DNA of 48,366 nucleotides, taken from NCBI GenBank assembly GCA_030612495.1, contig JAUWNT010000001.1, positions 1-48,366 of the forward strand. The letters run 5' to 3'. Positions 1 to 9,484 of this stretch are shown here, piece after piece. This stretch comes from Candidatus Aminicenantota bacterium. GTDB taxonomy: Bacteria; Acidobacteriota; Aminicenantia; UBA2199. Within the stretch, counting starts at the first letter, position 1. Each line of letters begins with the position of its first letter. A program made the position numbers and the translations under genes. The notes below the pieces were generated by a model. That model searched no databases. It saw only the letters and a list, made by a program, of their open reading frames with translations, and was not told where the DNA came from.

Positions 1-3000
1 TCTTTTGTTATATCATATTTTTTTATAAGGTTGAATAAACACATTCTGCTGATTTCTAACTTTTTGGCTGCATTTACCTTATTCCATTTATTTTCTCTAA
101 GAGCCTCGATAATTAAGGACTTCTCAAAATTTTCTCTTAAAGATTTCAGACTTAAACTAGAATCAGGAATCGCATTTCTATTCTCTATTTCAAAATCAGG
201 ATAAAATGTAATCAACCTTTTAATCTTGGATTCAAGTCCTCTCACATTACCCTTTAAATCAAAATTCTCTAAATATTTAATGATTCTTTGGAATTCAAAT
301 TCATCTTTTAATTTAAAACCATGATTTTTCAAAAAATATTCAGTCAATAAAGGAATATCTTCCCTCCTCTCTTCTAAAGATGGAACTCCTATGGATAAAT
401 CCTGAATCCTGAAATATAAATCTTCTCTAAATTGGTTGTTCTTGATTAACTCATCCAAATTTTTATTTGTAGCTGAAATTAACCGAGCATCTACTTTTCT
501 TATTCTATTCTCCCCCAATCTTCTTATTTCTTTTTCCTGTAATGCACGCAATAACTTAGCCTGAAGAGATAAAGGGAGATCCGCTATCTCATCAAGAAAC
601 AATGTCCCATTATTAGCAGCTTCAATAAGTCCAACTCTATCTTCATTTGCTCCTGAAAAAGCGCCTTTCTTATTACCAAACAATTCGGCTTCCAATAAAT
701 TTTCAGGAATTGCAGCAGAATTTACAGGAATAAAAGGATTTTTAGATCTATTGCTCAACAGATGTACACCTTTAGCCACAAGTTCTTTACCTGTTCCACT
801 TTCTCCTGTAATTAAGAGGGAAAAATCAACCTTACTGACTTTCAAAATTTGCTCTTTTAATTTTTTAATAGCTTTAGATTCACCAACAATAAAATCCAAT
901 TTTTTATTAAGTTTATAATCACTCTCATAATATCTATAAATTAATGATGCAAACTTTTTAAAAAAGCCTATATTATTTTTATAAAGGTCAATATTAAAAT
1001 AATCACCTTTTAAAAAAGCTAACAAAAGTACACCAAATAAATTTTCTGAAATTCTCCACAAAAAAATTTTCGTATTTTTATAAGGGTAAAATATCTTTTC
1101 ATTAATTCTAACATTATTTTTAACATCTTCTAAAGTTAGATTCTGGTTTTCAGCTAAACAAATGGCTTTGTTCATAACTTCTTCTGTTATTTTATTGAAT
1201 TTTTCTAAATTTGAAAAATCAAATACAATTTTTTTATCCTCAAAAATTTTTAATTTTACTAAATCAGCACTTATATTTCTATTTAACTCATTTAAAAAAG
1301 ATTTAAAAAGATCCTCAGGAACTTTCCAACGAATATAATCATTAACCAATTCTGCGCTTTTAAATATATCATGTATTGAATCTATATCGTCAATGGATTT
1401 TTTTAAATTTATTATTCTTGATGAAATCTTCCTCTTATTTCGTAAAAAGAAATAATACATCTCTTTAAAAATTTCTTTGTCTTTTTCTTTTATCCTATCT
1501 TTAAAATTATCAAAACAGATATAGTAATATTCATAGAAATAATAATTTTTTATTTTTTTACTTAATCCCATTGATAAACTTCTCAAAGATTCCATAAAAT
1601 TTAAAGTTTTATACTTATAGATAAATAATGCAAACATCTCAAATTGGACTCTCTTTGACTCAATTTTTTCAATTTCTTTACTTATTGAGTCAATATTATC
1701 TAAAGCTTCATTTTTTAAAATCTTCAATAAACTCAAAACAACCTTTTGGTCTTTGTTTAATAGTTCAGAATTTTTTAACAAAAAATTAAAATTCATTTTT
1801 TTTGAATTAATTATAAAAATAATTTTCAACTTTAAAAACTCAGATTCAATCATACTGTTTAAGTTATTACTCTTTTTAAAAAAGGATCCAGATCTTTCTA
1901 CGAATTCTAACGCCTTTGTATAATTCTTCTTCATATATTTTAAATGAGATATATTATAAAAATCTACAGCAATTGAAGAAATATAATTATTCTCTTTATC
2001 ATATTTTAAAATAGATTTTAAATAATTTTCTGTTTCCCACCAATTACCTTTAACCTTATTGATCTCAACAAGGTTTGATTTAACTAGCATCTTTCCATCT
2101 TCACTGTTTTCACTAATAAATATTTGTAGAGCTTTTTTATACCAGAACTCAGCTTGGTTAAAATCATCTTGAAAGAAAAACAAATTTCCAAGGTCAACAG
2201 AAATCGAAGCTGAAATTAATTTAAAATTTTCAATTTCACTTCTAACATAAATATTTTTATACAACTCTTCAGCTCTATAAAAATCACCCTCCTCTCTCAG
2301 TAATTTAGCAACTTGAATCTTTGCTTCTATCTCTTCTCTGTAATACTTATTCTTATTTAGATAAGAAACAGTTTTTTTTAACAAATAATCTGCAGTCTCA
2401 TAATCCCCTTTATAAATATATCTTTCTACTAATTGAATATTTGCATAAAAGATATAGTATTCCTTTTTTATTTTTTTTAAATATTTATCTGCCTTTTTAA
2501 AGTCTGAAATTTTAACAAAATATATAAACCTTAAATAATAAAACTCATCTTTAAAATTATCTTGAATTTTACTTTCCATTTCCATAAGAACTTCATTCAT
2601 TTTTTTATAATTTTTCTGATATTTATATATATGAGCCAACTTAAGATCAAAAAAAACAGGGCATCTATCTTTATACTTAACAATTAACTCTTTTGATAAA
2701 TTTAAATCACTATGTTCTAATAAAATTTCAATAAATAACTCTATTAATTCTAAATCTTTTGACAAATCAGTTATATTTTTTATAACATTTTTCTTTAAAA
2801 AACTATAACTAATTTCATTATTATATTTATTTTCTCTATATTTTTTTAAGATACTTTTCAATCTATCCAACTTATTGGTAATAATCAAATATTTGATTTG
2901 TAAATCTAAAGAATCATAATTATCCAAAAACATTTTCAATAGTTCTTTTTCTTCTTTTTTAGTTACTTTAATATTAGAGGTGAGGAAACTATTATCAACC

Positions 3001-4202
3001 TCAATATTACCTGAATTTACTACCAAACATCTTTTCTTAACCAAATTTTTGACAACAATAAGGTCTTTTTCTAAAAATAACTCTCCTAATCTTTTAAAAT
3101 TAATCGGAAATGAAATTGATTTAAATATTTTTAACTTTATTATTTCTTCCTTATTTAATTCTATTTTCTTTTTATTATTATTTGGTTTTAAATACTTTTC
3201 TAATAAATTTTTCGGAGTTTCCCTTAATTCAAGATCAAAACCAAGTGAGTTACTACTGTTAAAAGCTATAAGTACAATATTTGAAATTCCCGAAGAATCA
3301 AGTAAATATTTAACAAATCCTACATCCTCTTTGCTTTTAAAATAATCAATTATTAAAACAAAAGATTTAAATGGAGATTTATCTAAATAAATTTTCAATT
3401 CATTAATAGTCTGTACAAAATCATCCTTTTTAGGCTCATTTTTTTTTTGAAAGATCTTTGAAATCAGATCCGGAATATTATTATAATTCCCATTAATATC
3501 AATAAAAAAGAGATCTTCAGACAACAAGTTTCTATATAAATTTTTTTTAATAATCCTCTTTTGTATAATACTTTTTGTATCAATATTTACCCTGACATTA
3601 AAATTATTTTCTAACTCACTAATGGGATATAGATTCAAAATATTCGATGCAAAATCTTTATAGCGATAAATATAAAAATTCTCAGTCTCAAACTTATACT
3701 CGTCAATTCTATTGAAAAATCTCATATAGTTTTTTTCGTTTACATCTTTAAAATATCTGTTCCCCTGGAATAATCTTAATACATTATCAATATTTAATTC
3801 TTTCTCTTTACATATACTTATAGAAAATCTCACCACAAAATCAGAAAAAATCTCAAACTTATTAAAATCTATAAAATCTAATTCAATAGACTTTGAAATC
3901 TCAAAAACCATTATAAATTGAACATAAAGCTTTTCTGCATTTTTTTTGCTTAGTTCGTGGATTCCCTCTATATTCGACTCATTCAAATCTTCCAATAAAA
4001 TATCTATTTCAAAATTATTATAACTATAGGAAATAATTTTCTGAAAAAAATTTGAGTTTATATCAAAAATATTATTCAGCCTTTTTAAGTTCGAATCGGA
4101 ATAAGGTATAACTATATTTTTTAAATTTTTAATACCTGTGCTTTTTATAATAAAGTCTTTTTTCTCAATAAAATCTTTATAAATTTTTTTTTGTTCCAAC
4201 AA
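1..4202 (-). CDS. Giant sigma-54-dependent activator with N-terminal STAND/TPR-like sensor region (3' end cut by window edge)
   Basis: The minus-strand frame is open from a TTG at 4202 (an in-frame stop lies just before it) to the left edge, about 1400 codons without a stop. The C-terminal part is clearly a sigma-54 AAA+ domain: Walker A GESGTGKE at residues 1133-1140, the sigma-54 contact loop GAFSGA at 1180-1185 and Walker B DE at 1204-1205. A Fis-type helix-turn-helix follows near residues 1365-1400. The middle (about 430-900) looks like degenerate TPR helices. Around residue 282 a hydrophobic strand ending in IIDYF, followed by a winged-helix-like stretch, resembles a STAND ATPase, but I see no intact Walker A there. 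The first 200 residues are unrecognised. No receiver domain is visible. It starts 8 nt after the TPR gene stops, so the two are probably co-translated. The TTG start lacks a clear Shine-Dalgarno. The AAA+/HTH assignment is firm; the N-terminal description is inference. Confidence 0.88.
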   Translation of the reverse strand, partial: MLEQKKIYKDFIEKKDFIIKSTGIKNLKNIVIPYSDSNLKRLNNIFDINSNFFQKIISYSYNNFEIDILLEDLNESNIEGIHELSKKNAEKLYVQFIMVFEISKSIELDFIDFNKFEIFSDFVVRFSISICKEKELNIDNVLRLFQGNRYFKDVNEKNYMRFFNRIDEYKFETENFYIYRYKDFASNILNLYPISELENNFNVRVNIDTKSIIQKRIIKKNLYRNLLSEDLFFIDINGNYNNIPDLISKIFQKKNEPKKDDFVQTINELKIYLDKSPFKSFVLIIDYFKSKEDVGFVKYLLDSSGISNIVLIAFNSSNSLGFDLELRETPKNLLEKYLKPNNNKKKIELNKEEIIKLKIFKSISFPINFKRLGELFLEKDLIVVKNLVKKRCLVVNSGNIEVDNSFLTSNIKVTKKEEKELLKMFLDNYDSLDLQIKYLIITNKLDRLKSILKKYRENKYNNEISYSFLKKNVIKNITDLSKDLELIELFIEILLEHSDLNLSKELIVKYKDRCPVFFDLKLAHIYKYQKNYKKMNEVLMEMESKIQDNFKDEFYYLRFIYFVKISDFKKADKYLKKIKKEYYIFYANIQLVERYIYKGDYETADYLLKKTVSYLNKNKYYREEIEAKIQVAKLLREEGDFYRAEELYKNIYVRSEIENFKLISASISVDLGNLFFFQDDFNQAEFWYKKALQIFISENSEDGKMLVKSNLVEINKVKGNWWETENYLKSILKYDKENNYISSIAVDFYNISHLKYMKKNYTKALEFVERSGSFFKKSNNLNSMIESEFLKLKIIFIINSKKMNFNFLLKNSELLNKDQKVVLSLLKILKNEALDNIDSISKEIEKIESKRVQFEMFALFIYKYKTLNFMESLRSLSMGLSKKIKNYYFYEYYYICFDNFKDRIKEKDKEIFKEMYYFFLRNKRKISSRIINLKKSIDDIDSIHDIFKSAELVNDYIRWKVPEDLFKSFLNELNRNISADLVKLKIFEDKKIVFDFSNLEKFNKITEEVMNKAICLAENQNLTLEDVKNNVRINEKIFYPYKNTKIFLWRISENLFGVLLLAFLKGDYFNIDLYKNNIGFFKKFASLIYRYYESDYKLNKKLDFIVGESKAIKKLKEQILKVSKVDFSLLITGESGTGKELVAKGVHLLSNRSKNPFIPVNSAAIPENLLEAELFGNKKGAFSGANEDRVGLIEAANNGTLFLDEIADLPLSLQAKLLRALQEKEIRRLGENRIRKVDARLISATNKNLDELIKNNQFREDLYFRIQDLSIGVPSLEERREDIPLLTEYFLKNHGFKLKDEFEFQRIIKYLENFDLKGNVRGLESKIKRLITFYPDFEIENRNAIPDSSLSLKSLRENFEKSLIIEALRENKWNKVNAAKKLEISRMCLFNLIKKYDITK

Positions 4203-4210
4203 TCAATTAA

Positions 4211-7084
4211 CTATTCTATTTTATTCTCAATTTCCTCAAGTAATTCGGAAATATTACGAAAATTTTTATTTACTCTCAAAATCTCATTTGCTAATTTTCT
4301 TGCTGTTTCATAATCCTCTTTTAATTTAAATGTTATAAGAAGCTCATATTTCACAGCAAGGTATTCCCCCTCTTCTCTTCCTGGAGTTTCCATAGCTTTT
4401 TCAAACCAACTCAGCGCATCATCATACAGCCCTTTTTCTCTAAAGCACATTCCAAGTAATCCAGCTGAATCAAAGAATTTTAAAGGATGTTTGGAAGAAA
4501 TAAGAAACTCATGAATTGCCTCTTCTATCAATCCCATTTCTTTATATGCTATTCCTAAATTATATCTTGTATCATAATCTTCCTGTCCAATCTTCTCATC
4601 AACGCCTTTTCTGAATTCTTCAAAGATTTCACTCATGTTTTTTTCGATTGTTGAAGTTTTTTGCTTTTGAATCTCTTCAATCCAAGAATTAATAGATTCT
4701 ATTTCTTCAAACACACAATTTTCTGGCTTTAAGTAAGCTTCGTCGTCTAAAAAGAATTCCCCTTGTTTTAATATTTCTTCATCACTTTCAAGTGTAAATA
4801 CATCCTGATGAGTAATTTCCTCAAACGGAGATTCAACCTTAGAAACAGAATCCTCTTTCATCATAACATCATCAATATCCAAAAAATTACTACTTGAAGA
4901 CAATTCACGTTCTTCTTTTTTCTCTTCCTCCTCAGGTCCAAATGATGGAGATTGAATTATCTGATCCTTATCAACCTCAATTATTGGAATATCTTCTGTT
5001 TGCTCCGGTTCTTCCATTTCAATATTAAAAGAGATATCGTCAAGATCAGTAAATTCATCTTTTGACGATTTTATATCTAACTCTTTATCTAACTCACCAA
5101 CATCAATATCAATCTTTGAATCTTCATATTCCTGGGCTATATGACTTTCATCCGTTATAGATGATTCTATTTCAAAATCTTCTTTAACTTCTTCCGAAGT
5201 AACCGCAGACACATCTTCCTTAGATATTTTCTTCTTGGCTTCTTCTAACCTTCCTATTCTCAAAGCTAATTCTCTACTTTCAGGGTATTGTTTTTTTATT
5301 TTTTCAATTAATTTCTCAGCATCTCCAAAATATCCATCATTAATATAAAAATCCAATTCTGACATATTAGATGATAAATTTTTTAATACTTCTTTTTCTG
5401 GTTGAATATCTAATGTAGATTTATGTTCAACCTCTGAAAGGACAAATACATCACTATCCTTTCCAGTCTCTTCTGTAAAACCAACTTCTTCTAAACTTTC
5501 TGAATTTATTTCATAAATTTGTTGCTGCACTTCTTCCTTATAAAAGTTAAGTTGAATATTTGTTCTTTCATTTCCAGACAATTCAATCAGTCTTTCATCA
5601 TTCGGTTTAAGAGTAGATAATTTATTAAGCAATGTATTATATTCTTCATCTAAATTTTTTGACTTATACAATTCTAATAGATCAATACCCTCTTCAACCA
5701 ATAATTTAACATTATCTGATAGTTGATAAACATCAAATAGTTTTAATCTGGCTTCAATATTGTTTGGAAATGCATTCTTTGTTCTAGTCAAAACCTCAAT
5801 TGCTTTTGTATAATCACTAACTTTTATAGCATCTTCGACAATTCTCAAGTTAAAGCTAATAAATTCCTTCTCTTTCTCATCTTCTCCCTTCCCTTCTTCT
5901 ATCTCCTCTCCTCTCTTTTCACCTTCTAAAACCGATAGTTGCTCTTCATATGTAAAGGGAGAATCAGATAATTTAATCAATTGTTCTAAAACTCCTTTTA
6001 ACTCTTTGCTCATTCCCCTTTTTTCATATATTGGGATAAGAGACTCATATAAAGCTATCAAATTGTTCTTCTTTCCAGTTGATTTAAATAATGTAGATAG
6101 CTTCAATAAAGCAGGTAAATAAGAATTATTAGAAGCAATAACAAACCGCAATAAGGATGCTGCCTCTTCATATTTATTATCTTTAATGTTTTTCTCAACA
6201 AGTGGAAGAAACAAATTGTATGCTTTGTCATAATCTTCTCTCTGCAAATAGACTTTCCCTAATTTCATAATAACTTCTGTCTCTTCTGGATCAATATCAG
6301 CGATCTTCATATAAATTTTTTCAGCTTCATCCATTAAATTATTTTTAAAAAGCAACTCTCCTAAAATTTTCAATAAGTCAATATGCTTAAATAACTCTGA
6401 ACCAATACCCTTCAATAAATTAATCGCCTTTTGATCATTCCCCTGTACTTTATAGCAATAGGCTAGTTTCTCAAGTATCTTATAATCTTTTAACCTAGTA
6501 AATATATCTGAAAGTAAAGTTTCAGCTTTTTTAAAGTCTTTTTTATTTATCATTATCTCAGAAGCTGTCAAATATTCACTTATAGCATTTTGTTCCAGAC
6601 CTTGCTTAATATAGCTATCTGCAAGAAGAAGTCTCATTTTCATATTATTTCTATCAAATCCCAATATTTTTTTATACATATCAAGAGATTTTGTGTAATT
6701 ATTTTTACTTTTGTATTTGTCAGCAAGCTCAAGATAAATCTGTCTGGAATCTATTACTAATCCCTGTTTTGTATATAAATCTGCTAATTTAAAAAGAATT
6801 TCTTCATTATCAGAGTCAATCCTTGAAATACGTTTATACATAGCAATAGATTTAGAAAAAAATCCCTCTTTTAAATAATAATCCGCAATCCACTCAAAGT
6901 GCTTCATCGCCTCAGTTTTTTTATTTTCTTTGAGCTGAAGATCTGCTAAAATTCTTCTTATTTCAAGATCCTCTGGCCTAATTTCCAATATTTTTTCATA
7001 CTGTTTAATGGCAGGCTCAATCTTCCCCTGTCGGAAAAATTTGTTTGCCTGTTCTAATAAAATTACCCTCTTTTTTCCTGACAT
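4211..7084 (-). CDS. Large cytoplasmic TPR scaffold protein (957 aa)
   Basis: A 957-residue protein with no signal peptide or membrane segment. Residues 1-390 are tandem TPR helices; repeats such as AIKQYEKILEIRPEDLEIR are obvious. Residues about 390-410 and 560-780 are highly acidic, Glu/Asp-rich and probably disordered. Residues about 825-957 hold a second TPR block that starts at a RYNLGIAYKEMGL-type repeat. Similar long TPR proteins with an acidic middle are found in deltaproteobacteria and candidate phyla, usually without a defined role. Its place directly upstream of, and almost overlapping, the giant sigma-54 activator suggests that it works with that regulator as a scaffold or partner, but this is inference. 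The ATG at 7084 lies inside the reading frame of the decayed rnhB remnant. No strong ribosome binding site is visible. Confidence 0.85.
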   Translation of the reverse strand: MSGKKRVILLEQANKFFRQGKIEPAIKQYEKILEIRPEDLEIRRILADLQLKENKKTEAMKHFEWIADYYLKEGFFSKSIAMYKRISRIDSDNEEILFKLADLYTKQGLVIDSRQIYLELADKYKSKNNYTKSLDMYKKILGFDRNNMKMRLLLADSYIKQGLEQNAISEYLTASEIMINKKDFKKAETLLSDIFTRLKDYKILEKLAYCYKVQGNDQKAINLLKGIGSELFKHIDLLKILGELLFKNNLMDEAEKIYMKIADIDPEETEVIMKLGKVYLQREDYDKAYNLFLPLVEKNIKDNKYEEAASLLRFVIASNNSYLPALLKLSTLFKSTGKKNNLIALYESLIPIYEKRGMSKELKGVLEQLIKLSDSPFTYEEQLSVLEGEKRGEEIEEGKGEDEKEKEFISFNLRIVEDAIKVSDYTKAIEVLTRTKNAFPNNIEARLKLFDVYQLSDNVKLLVEEGIDLLELYKSKNLDEEYNTLLNKLSTLKPNDERLIELSGNERTNIQLNFYKEEVQQQIYEINSESLEEVGFTEETGKDSDVFVLSEVEHKSTLDIQPEKEVLKNLSSNMSELDFYINDGYFGDAEKLIEKIKKQYPESRELALRIGRLEEAKKKISKEDVSAVTSEEVKEDFEIESSITDESHIAQEYEDSKIDIDVGELDKELDIKSSKDEFTDLDDISFNIEMEEPEQTEDIPIIEVDKDQIIQSPSFGPEEEEKKEERELSSSSNFLDIDDVMMKEDSVSKVESPFEEITHQDVFTLESDEEILKQGEFFLDDEAYLKPENCVFEEIESINSWIEEIQKQKTSTIEKNMSEIFEEFRKGVDEKIGQEDYDTRYNLGIAYKEMGLIEEAIHEFLISSKHPLKFFDSAGLLGMCFREKGLYDDALSWFEKAMETPGREEGEYLAVKYELLITFKLKEDYETARKLANEILRVNKNFRNISELLEEIENKIE

Positions 7085-7293
7085 TTTTTTATTTTAAAAC
7101 TTTTTCTATGAAACCAAGTTATGTTATTTGATAAAATTGTATTTATATGACTAAGAGTGGCATACCCTTTATTTTTTTTCAAATGATATTTCGGAAAATA
7201 TTTCGAAAAAGAGATTAATAAAAAATCAAGCCCCATATTATCTATTAAAACATAATTTGGAGAGATTTGCAATCTACTTATATCCATTTTCAT
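7063..7293 (-). pseudogene. rnhB: Decayed ribonuclease HII (rnhB) remnant
   Basis: A 76-codon open frame sits directly behind rplS, the usual position of rnhB. The peptide contains NYVLIDN, then DFLLISFSKYFPKYH, then KNKGYATLSHINTIL and WFHRKSF. These line up with the RNase HII C-terminal landmarks: the PDxVLIDG strand, RDRLMxxLxxxYPxYxF, HKGYGTxxHxxxL and the final HRxSF. The N-terminal half of the enzyme, carrying the first catalytic acidic residues, is absent because only 28 bases separate this frame from rplS. The stretch between VLIDN and the DFLL segment, which in functional enzymes holds the GDxxxxxIAAASIxAK region, is also missing. The fragment therefore looks like gene decay with at least two deletions, not a functional enzyme. 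It overlaps the start of the TPR gene by 22 bases. Family identification rests on motif recall. Confidence 0.72.
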
Positions 7294-7321
7294 AGATTTT
7301 ATTCTATAGCAAAATCACACA

Positions 7322-7870
7322 TTAACGAAGTTCTTTTAATCTTGCAGCCTTTCCCTTTAGTTTTCTGAGAAAATAAAGTTTTGCCCTTCTAACTTTAGAA
7401 CGTTTTTTTATCTTAATCTTTTGAACTAATTTAGAATTCAAAGGAAAAATTCTTTCAACAAATATACCAAAAGAATTTTTCCTTACAGTAATTGTTTTTG
7501 AAATCCCGGAATTCTTTAATGCAATCACAGTACCTTCAAAAAGTTGAATACGCTCTTTACCCCCCTCAATAACTCTGTAATATATTATAGCTATATCTCC
7601 AGGTTTTATTTCAGGAAGGTCATTTCTAACATCAATATAATAATTTAAATTATCTAAAGCTTTTAATTTATCTTGCTCCAATTCCTTTTCCTGATTTTTT
7701 TCTGTATCTTGGTCTGATTCAATTTTTTCTATTACTTTTTCCTTTATTTTTTCTTTTTCTTTCGGCTTTATATCAATCTTCTCCTCAACTTTTTCTTCAA
7801 TAATTTTAGCGGCTTCTACTTTTTTATCCTTATTTTCAACTGAGTTCTTTTCTTCCTTTTCTTTCGGCAT
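7322..7870 (-). CDS. rplS: 50S ribosomal protein L19 with charged N-terminal extension
   Basis: Residues about 70-182 are L19: the segment from RNDLPEIKPGDIAIIYYRVIEGGKERIQ through FEGTVIALKNSG and TVRKNSFGIFVERIFPL to the basic tail KRSKVRRAKLYFLRKLKGKAARLKE matches the family closely in spirit and order. Family members are usually about 115-130 residues. Here an extra 65-70 residues of almost pure Lys/Glu/Asp (low complexity, probably disordered or a charged helix) precede the domain. The ATG at 7870 has a good Shine-Dalgarno (AGGAG, about 6 nt upstream), which supports the long form. L19 sits at the 30S-50S interface. In many genomes rplS is followed by rnhB, which here is only a remnant. 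Confidence 0.93.
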   Translation of the reverse strand: MPKEKEEKNSVENKDKKVEAAKIIEEKVEEKIDIKPKEKEKIKEKVIEKIESDQDTEKNQEKELEQDKLKALDNLNYYIDVRNDLPEIKPGDIAIIYYRVIEGGKERIQLFEGTVIALKNSGISKTITVRKNSFGIFVERIFPLNSKLVQKIKIKKRSKVRRAKLYFLRKLKGKAARLKELR

Positions 7871-7908
7871 TTTTATTCTCCTAATAAAAATATTGATTTA
7901 AGTTTCCT

Positions 7909-7937
7909 ATTTTACTATTTTTTTGACCATTTTTCAA
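7909..7937 (-). promoter_or_regulatory. Predicted sigma-70-type promoter of rplS
   Basis: Reading on the minus strand, TTGAAA (7937-7932) is followed after 17 bases by TAAAAT (7914-7909). The predicted start near 7902 leaves a leader of about 30 nt containing AGGAG before the rplS ATG at 7870. Confidence 0.5.
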
Positions 7938-7976
7938 CATATTTAGCTTTATTAATTTATATTTAATAATATCAAT

Positions 7977-8005
7977 TTGACTGAATTCTCTTATTTTGCT
8001 ATAAA
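7977..8005 (+). promoter_or_regulatory. Predicted promoter of ctp, apparently leaderless
   Basis: TTGACT (7977-7982), a 17-base spacer and TATAAA (8000-8005), with TGC just before the -10 as an extended -10 element. The predicted transcription start, about 7 bases after the -10, falls on the A of the ATG at 8012. There is no Shine-Dalgarno. Confidence 0.6.
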
Positions 8006-8011
8006 ATCAAC

Positions 8012-9484
8012 ATGAAGAAAGATATTATTCTTATTTCTCTATATATTATAACATCATCTTATCTGTTATTTTCAGAAACAAATAATAAATGGGATGAACA
8101 GCTATATAAATATTCTGAAATTTTTTCAATCATAAAAAAGCATTTCCCTAAAAAAATCAATGAAGAAAAAATAGTTTTTTCTTCAATTAGAGGGTTTCTA
8201 AAAAAACTCGACCCACATTCTTATTTTCTTGACCCTATAGCTTTTAGATCAATGTTTGAAGACCAGAGTGGTAATTATTACGGAATCGGAACAAAAATAA
8301 CTAAATATGGAGACAATCTGACCATTATTGCTCCATTAAAAGATTCACCAGCTTACAAATTGGGAATAAAACCAGGTGATATAATTATCAGCATAAATGG
8401 GAAAGATGCAAGAAACATGAGCCTTGATGAAGCTATGAAAAAATTAAGAGGTTCAAAAGGTACTTATGTAAATATAAAAATAATAAGAGAAGGAATAAAC
8501 AATCCTATTCCCTTTAGAATTAAGAGAGCTGAAATTCCTTTAAATTCTATTTCATATTCCATAGTCCATCCAGAAGAAGCTGAAATTGGATTTATAAGTA
8601 TCAGAACTTTTAGTAACACAACCTGTGAAGAATTTAAGCACTCTTTAGATCTATTAATAAAAAAGGGGAATATAAAAGCTTTAATTCTCGATTTAAGAGG
8701 GAATTCTGGAGGATCACTCTATGCTGCTGTTGAAATTTCTGATTTTTTCCTTGGAAAAGGGAAACTCATTGTTTCCATAAAAGGGAGGAATACAAACCAG
8801 TATTTCTTTGCAAAAAAAAACAACCAATACGAAAACCTCCCCATTGCAGTTTTAATAAATAGAGGAAGTGCTAGTGCCTCTGAGATTGTTGCAGCAGCAC
8901 TTCAATATCATAAAAAAGCAACAATAATTGGGAGAAGATCATGGGGAAAGGGCTTTGTGGAAACAGTTCATAAGTTATCATTGAAATGTGCACTCGCATT
9001 AACTACAGCAAAATATTATACACCTGCAGGTAAATGCGTTCAAAGAGATTTTAAAGAACTTGATGATTATTTTTTCTTTCTAAATAAAAACTATGATTAT
9101 GACAAAAACATTGAAGGAGGAGTAATTCCTGATATATATATAAAAAATGATGTTTTACCAACACCAATCGTAAATTTCATATCAAAAGGAATATTTTTCA
9201 AATTCTCAATGAATTTAATAAACAGCAACTTAAAAATAAGAAAAAATTTTAAAATAGATAAAAAAATTATAAATAAATTTAAGGATTTTTTAAAAAAAAA
9301 TAAGATAGAATATAACCAAACTGAGCTAGAACATTACCTAAAAAACATTAAATATGAAATAGAAAGAGAAGTTGTATCTAATAAATTCTCTGCTGAGGAG
9401 GGGTTAAAAATATTTTTGAAATCTGACTTAGTTACAAAAAAAGCAGTGGAAATCTTAAAACATAAGATAGAAAAAGGAGCTTAA
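8012..9484 (+). CDS. ctpA: Carboxy-terminal processing peptidase (S41 family)
   Basis: A 490-residue exported serine protease. Residues 1-20 form a hydrophobic signal peptide or anchor. A PDZ domain spans about 85-165, with the carboxylate loop in YGIGTKI and GIKPGDIIISINGKD. The S41 catalytic domain follows, with LDLRGNSGGSL at 226-236, the nucleophile motif NRGSASASEI at 283-292 and the general-base Lys in RRSWGKGFVET (K313). The last 110 residues are Lys-rich and specific to this lineage. Family members cleave the C-termini of periplasmic proteins and regulate peptidoglycan hydrolases or lipoproteins. The stop codon is immediately followed by proS, so the two form an operon. The gene appears to be transcribed from a leaderless promoter. 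Confidence 0.93.
   Translation: MKKDIILISLYIITSSYLLFSETNNKWDEQLYKYSEIFSIIKKHFPKKINEEKIVFSSIRGFLKKLDPHSYFLDPIAFRSMFEDQSGNYYGIGTKITKYGDNLTIIAPLKDSPAYKLGIKPGDIIISINGKDARNMSLDEAMKKLRGSKGTYVNIKIIREGINNPIPFRIKRAEIPLNSISYSIVHPEEAEIGFISIRTFSNTTCEEFKHSLDLLIKKGNIKALILDLRGNSGGSLYAAVEISDFFLGKGKLIVSIKGRNTNQYFFAKKNNQYENLPIAVLINRGSASASEIVAAALQYHKKATIIGRRSWGKGFVETVHKLSLKCALALTTAKYYTPAGKCVQRDFKELDDYFFFLNKNYDYDKNIEGGVIPDIYIKNDVLPTPIVNFISKGIFFKFSMNLINSNLKIRKNFKIDKKIINKFKDFLKKNKIEYNQTELEHYLKNIKYEIEREVVSNKFSAEEGLKIFLKSDLVTKKAVEILKHKIEKGA

Noticed and set aside
2980..3345. Plus-strand ORF of 121 codons inside the giant activator
   Set aside because: It lies opposite a continuous sigma-54 activator frame, lacks a Shine-Dalgarno and has a low-complexity Phe/Leu/Ser composition expected from the antisense of an AT-rich gene.
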